DNA of 64,000 bases from Manihot esculenta (Eukaryota > Streptophyta > Magnoliopsida > Malpighiales > Euphorbiaceae): the NCBI RefSeq assembly GCF_001659605.2, contig NC_035174.2, positions 1,800,389 through 1,864,388 on the forward strand. Direction: 5' to 3'. Below the pieces are notes generated by a model. That model was not told the DNA's origin. It saw only the letters and a program-made list of their open reading frames with translations, and made no database searches. Position 1 is the first letter of the stretch, and every line of letters starts with the position of its first letter. Shown here in pieces: positions 63,176-64,000 of the stretch. The translations under genes and the position numbers were made by a program.

Positions 63176-64000
63176 GAAACGTTGAAGTGGATTGTTGAGA
63201 TGTGGTGGGAGGCTGTGGTTGCAAAGGATGAAGCTTCCATGGCATGGACCACGGAGGCTCTGGATACTGACCGGCAGTAGTACTTTCTTCCTATCTTCCA
63301 AGACACTGTTGCACTCGTTTTCCTTGACTGTAATGTTCTCCTTAATTTGTTTGCTGGATTTCCCATCTTTAGTAGCTCAAGAACCACACCCTATAAAGGT
63401 TTGTTCATGCTTGTGAATGAAAAGTAAAATTGATAAAAAAAAAAAAAAGGGACGAAGAAAGAAAAGAAATAACTAGGTTGTCTTCCTTCGTGACATCCAT
63501 CGTTTTGTCTGTTAGTAATATTTGTCTGATATATGTGTGTGGTGGAAGGAGTTGTTTTGTATTTTTCTCTTTTTCTAGGTGTTGGTTAAGAAGCTTGGTG
63601 AGTTGAATATCCGGGGTCTCGAGTATCATTTGTTGTAAAAGCTGTAGCTAACAGAGAGTAATGTATATTTTCAGTGGCTCCCTTGTAGGAAAAATTATTT
63701 CATGCGACCATCGTACAGCCATACCATACGTCTTGAGACTTGAGGTGTCCATTCGGTGCTTTGATCTTAATTTTCCTTCTTTATCAAGTGCTACAGGCGA
63801 TTAAATGGTTTTGCTGTTAGCTTCCGTGTTCTCCGCATAACGGCATTTGCAGCTGGTAGAAAACAATGTTCCAGATTTTCTCAGCCTTGAATTTAAAATT
63901 TGAAATGTTGAGACTTCATACTTTTTATATATAGTTTTTGCGATGGCACAAATCTGATTTTATAAAGAAATTCTTACACTGTATTATTCATAATCTGGTA
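63176..64000. other. PYL8-like 3' UTR and flank
   Basis: Likely 3' UTR for the first few hundred bases; the A run at 63437-63449 is internal. No further gene start is visible before the window ends. Confidence 0.45.

Overview
This window is nuclear DNA from a flowering plant. The evidence is the intron-rich genes with GT..AG splice sites, the plant-only families (PYL abscisic acid receptor, CNGC channel, LRK10L receptor kinases, trehalose-phosphate phosphatase), the very AT-rich intergenic DNA, and the degraded copia and gypsy retroelements. Protein sequences read like a eudicot rosid. A Malpighiales/Euphorbiaceae origin (cassava or rubber tree type) is a guess from overall resemblance, not something I could test.

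Layout. 1-10.3 kb is a receptor-kinase neighbourhood. It holds two apparently intact LRK10L-type kinases in head-to-head orientation (minus 5077-6976, plus 7481-10269) and two small broken relatives (about 2000-2126 plus and 4695-4747 minus). Between the broken relatives lies a chimeric retroelement block: a copia LTR and RNase H end joined to a gypsy gag. 10.3-18.5 kb is AT-rich repeat desert. 18.6-23.9 kb is spermine synthase (plus, 10 coding exons). 25.2-29.7 kb is a divergent pyruvate-kinase-like gene (plus). 30.3-36.2 kb is a CNGC1-type cyclic-nucleotide-gated channel gene (minus) that carries two frameshifts. 37.3-43.2 kb is a PP2C phosphatase (plus, 8 coding exons). 43.5-47.5 kb is intergenic. 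47.5-55.3 kb is trehalose-6-phosphate phosphatase (plus, 9 coding exons and a leader split by an intron of about 5 kb). 55.4-60.5 kb is intergenic and carries a second copy of an AT-rich repeat seen at 13.8 kb. 60.6-63.9 kb is a PYL8-like abscisic acid receptor (plus, 3 exons).

The genes are ordinary single-copy plant genes with separate promoters and do not form an operon-like system. Several act in stress and signalling (abscisic acid perception, a phosphatase, a Ca2+-permeable channel, polyamine and trehalose-phosphate metabolism), but the PP2C is not of the clade that pairs with PYL receptors. The most notable observations are the two independent frame-breaking deletions in adjacent exons of the CNGC1 gene beside a fresh-looking 70-bp tandem duplication, the LRK10L cluster with its retroelement-interrupted copy, and an unidentified exon-like fragment at 24.4 kb. 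I did not find a clearly new system. Exon boundaries were derived by hand from splice sites, reading phase and family resemblance.
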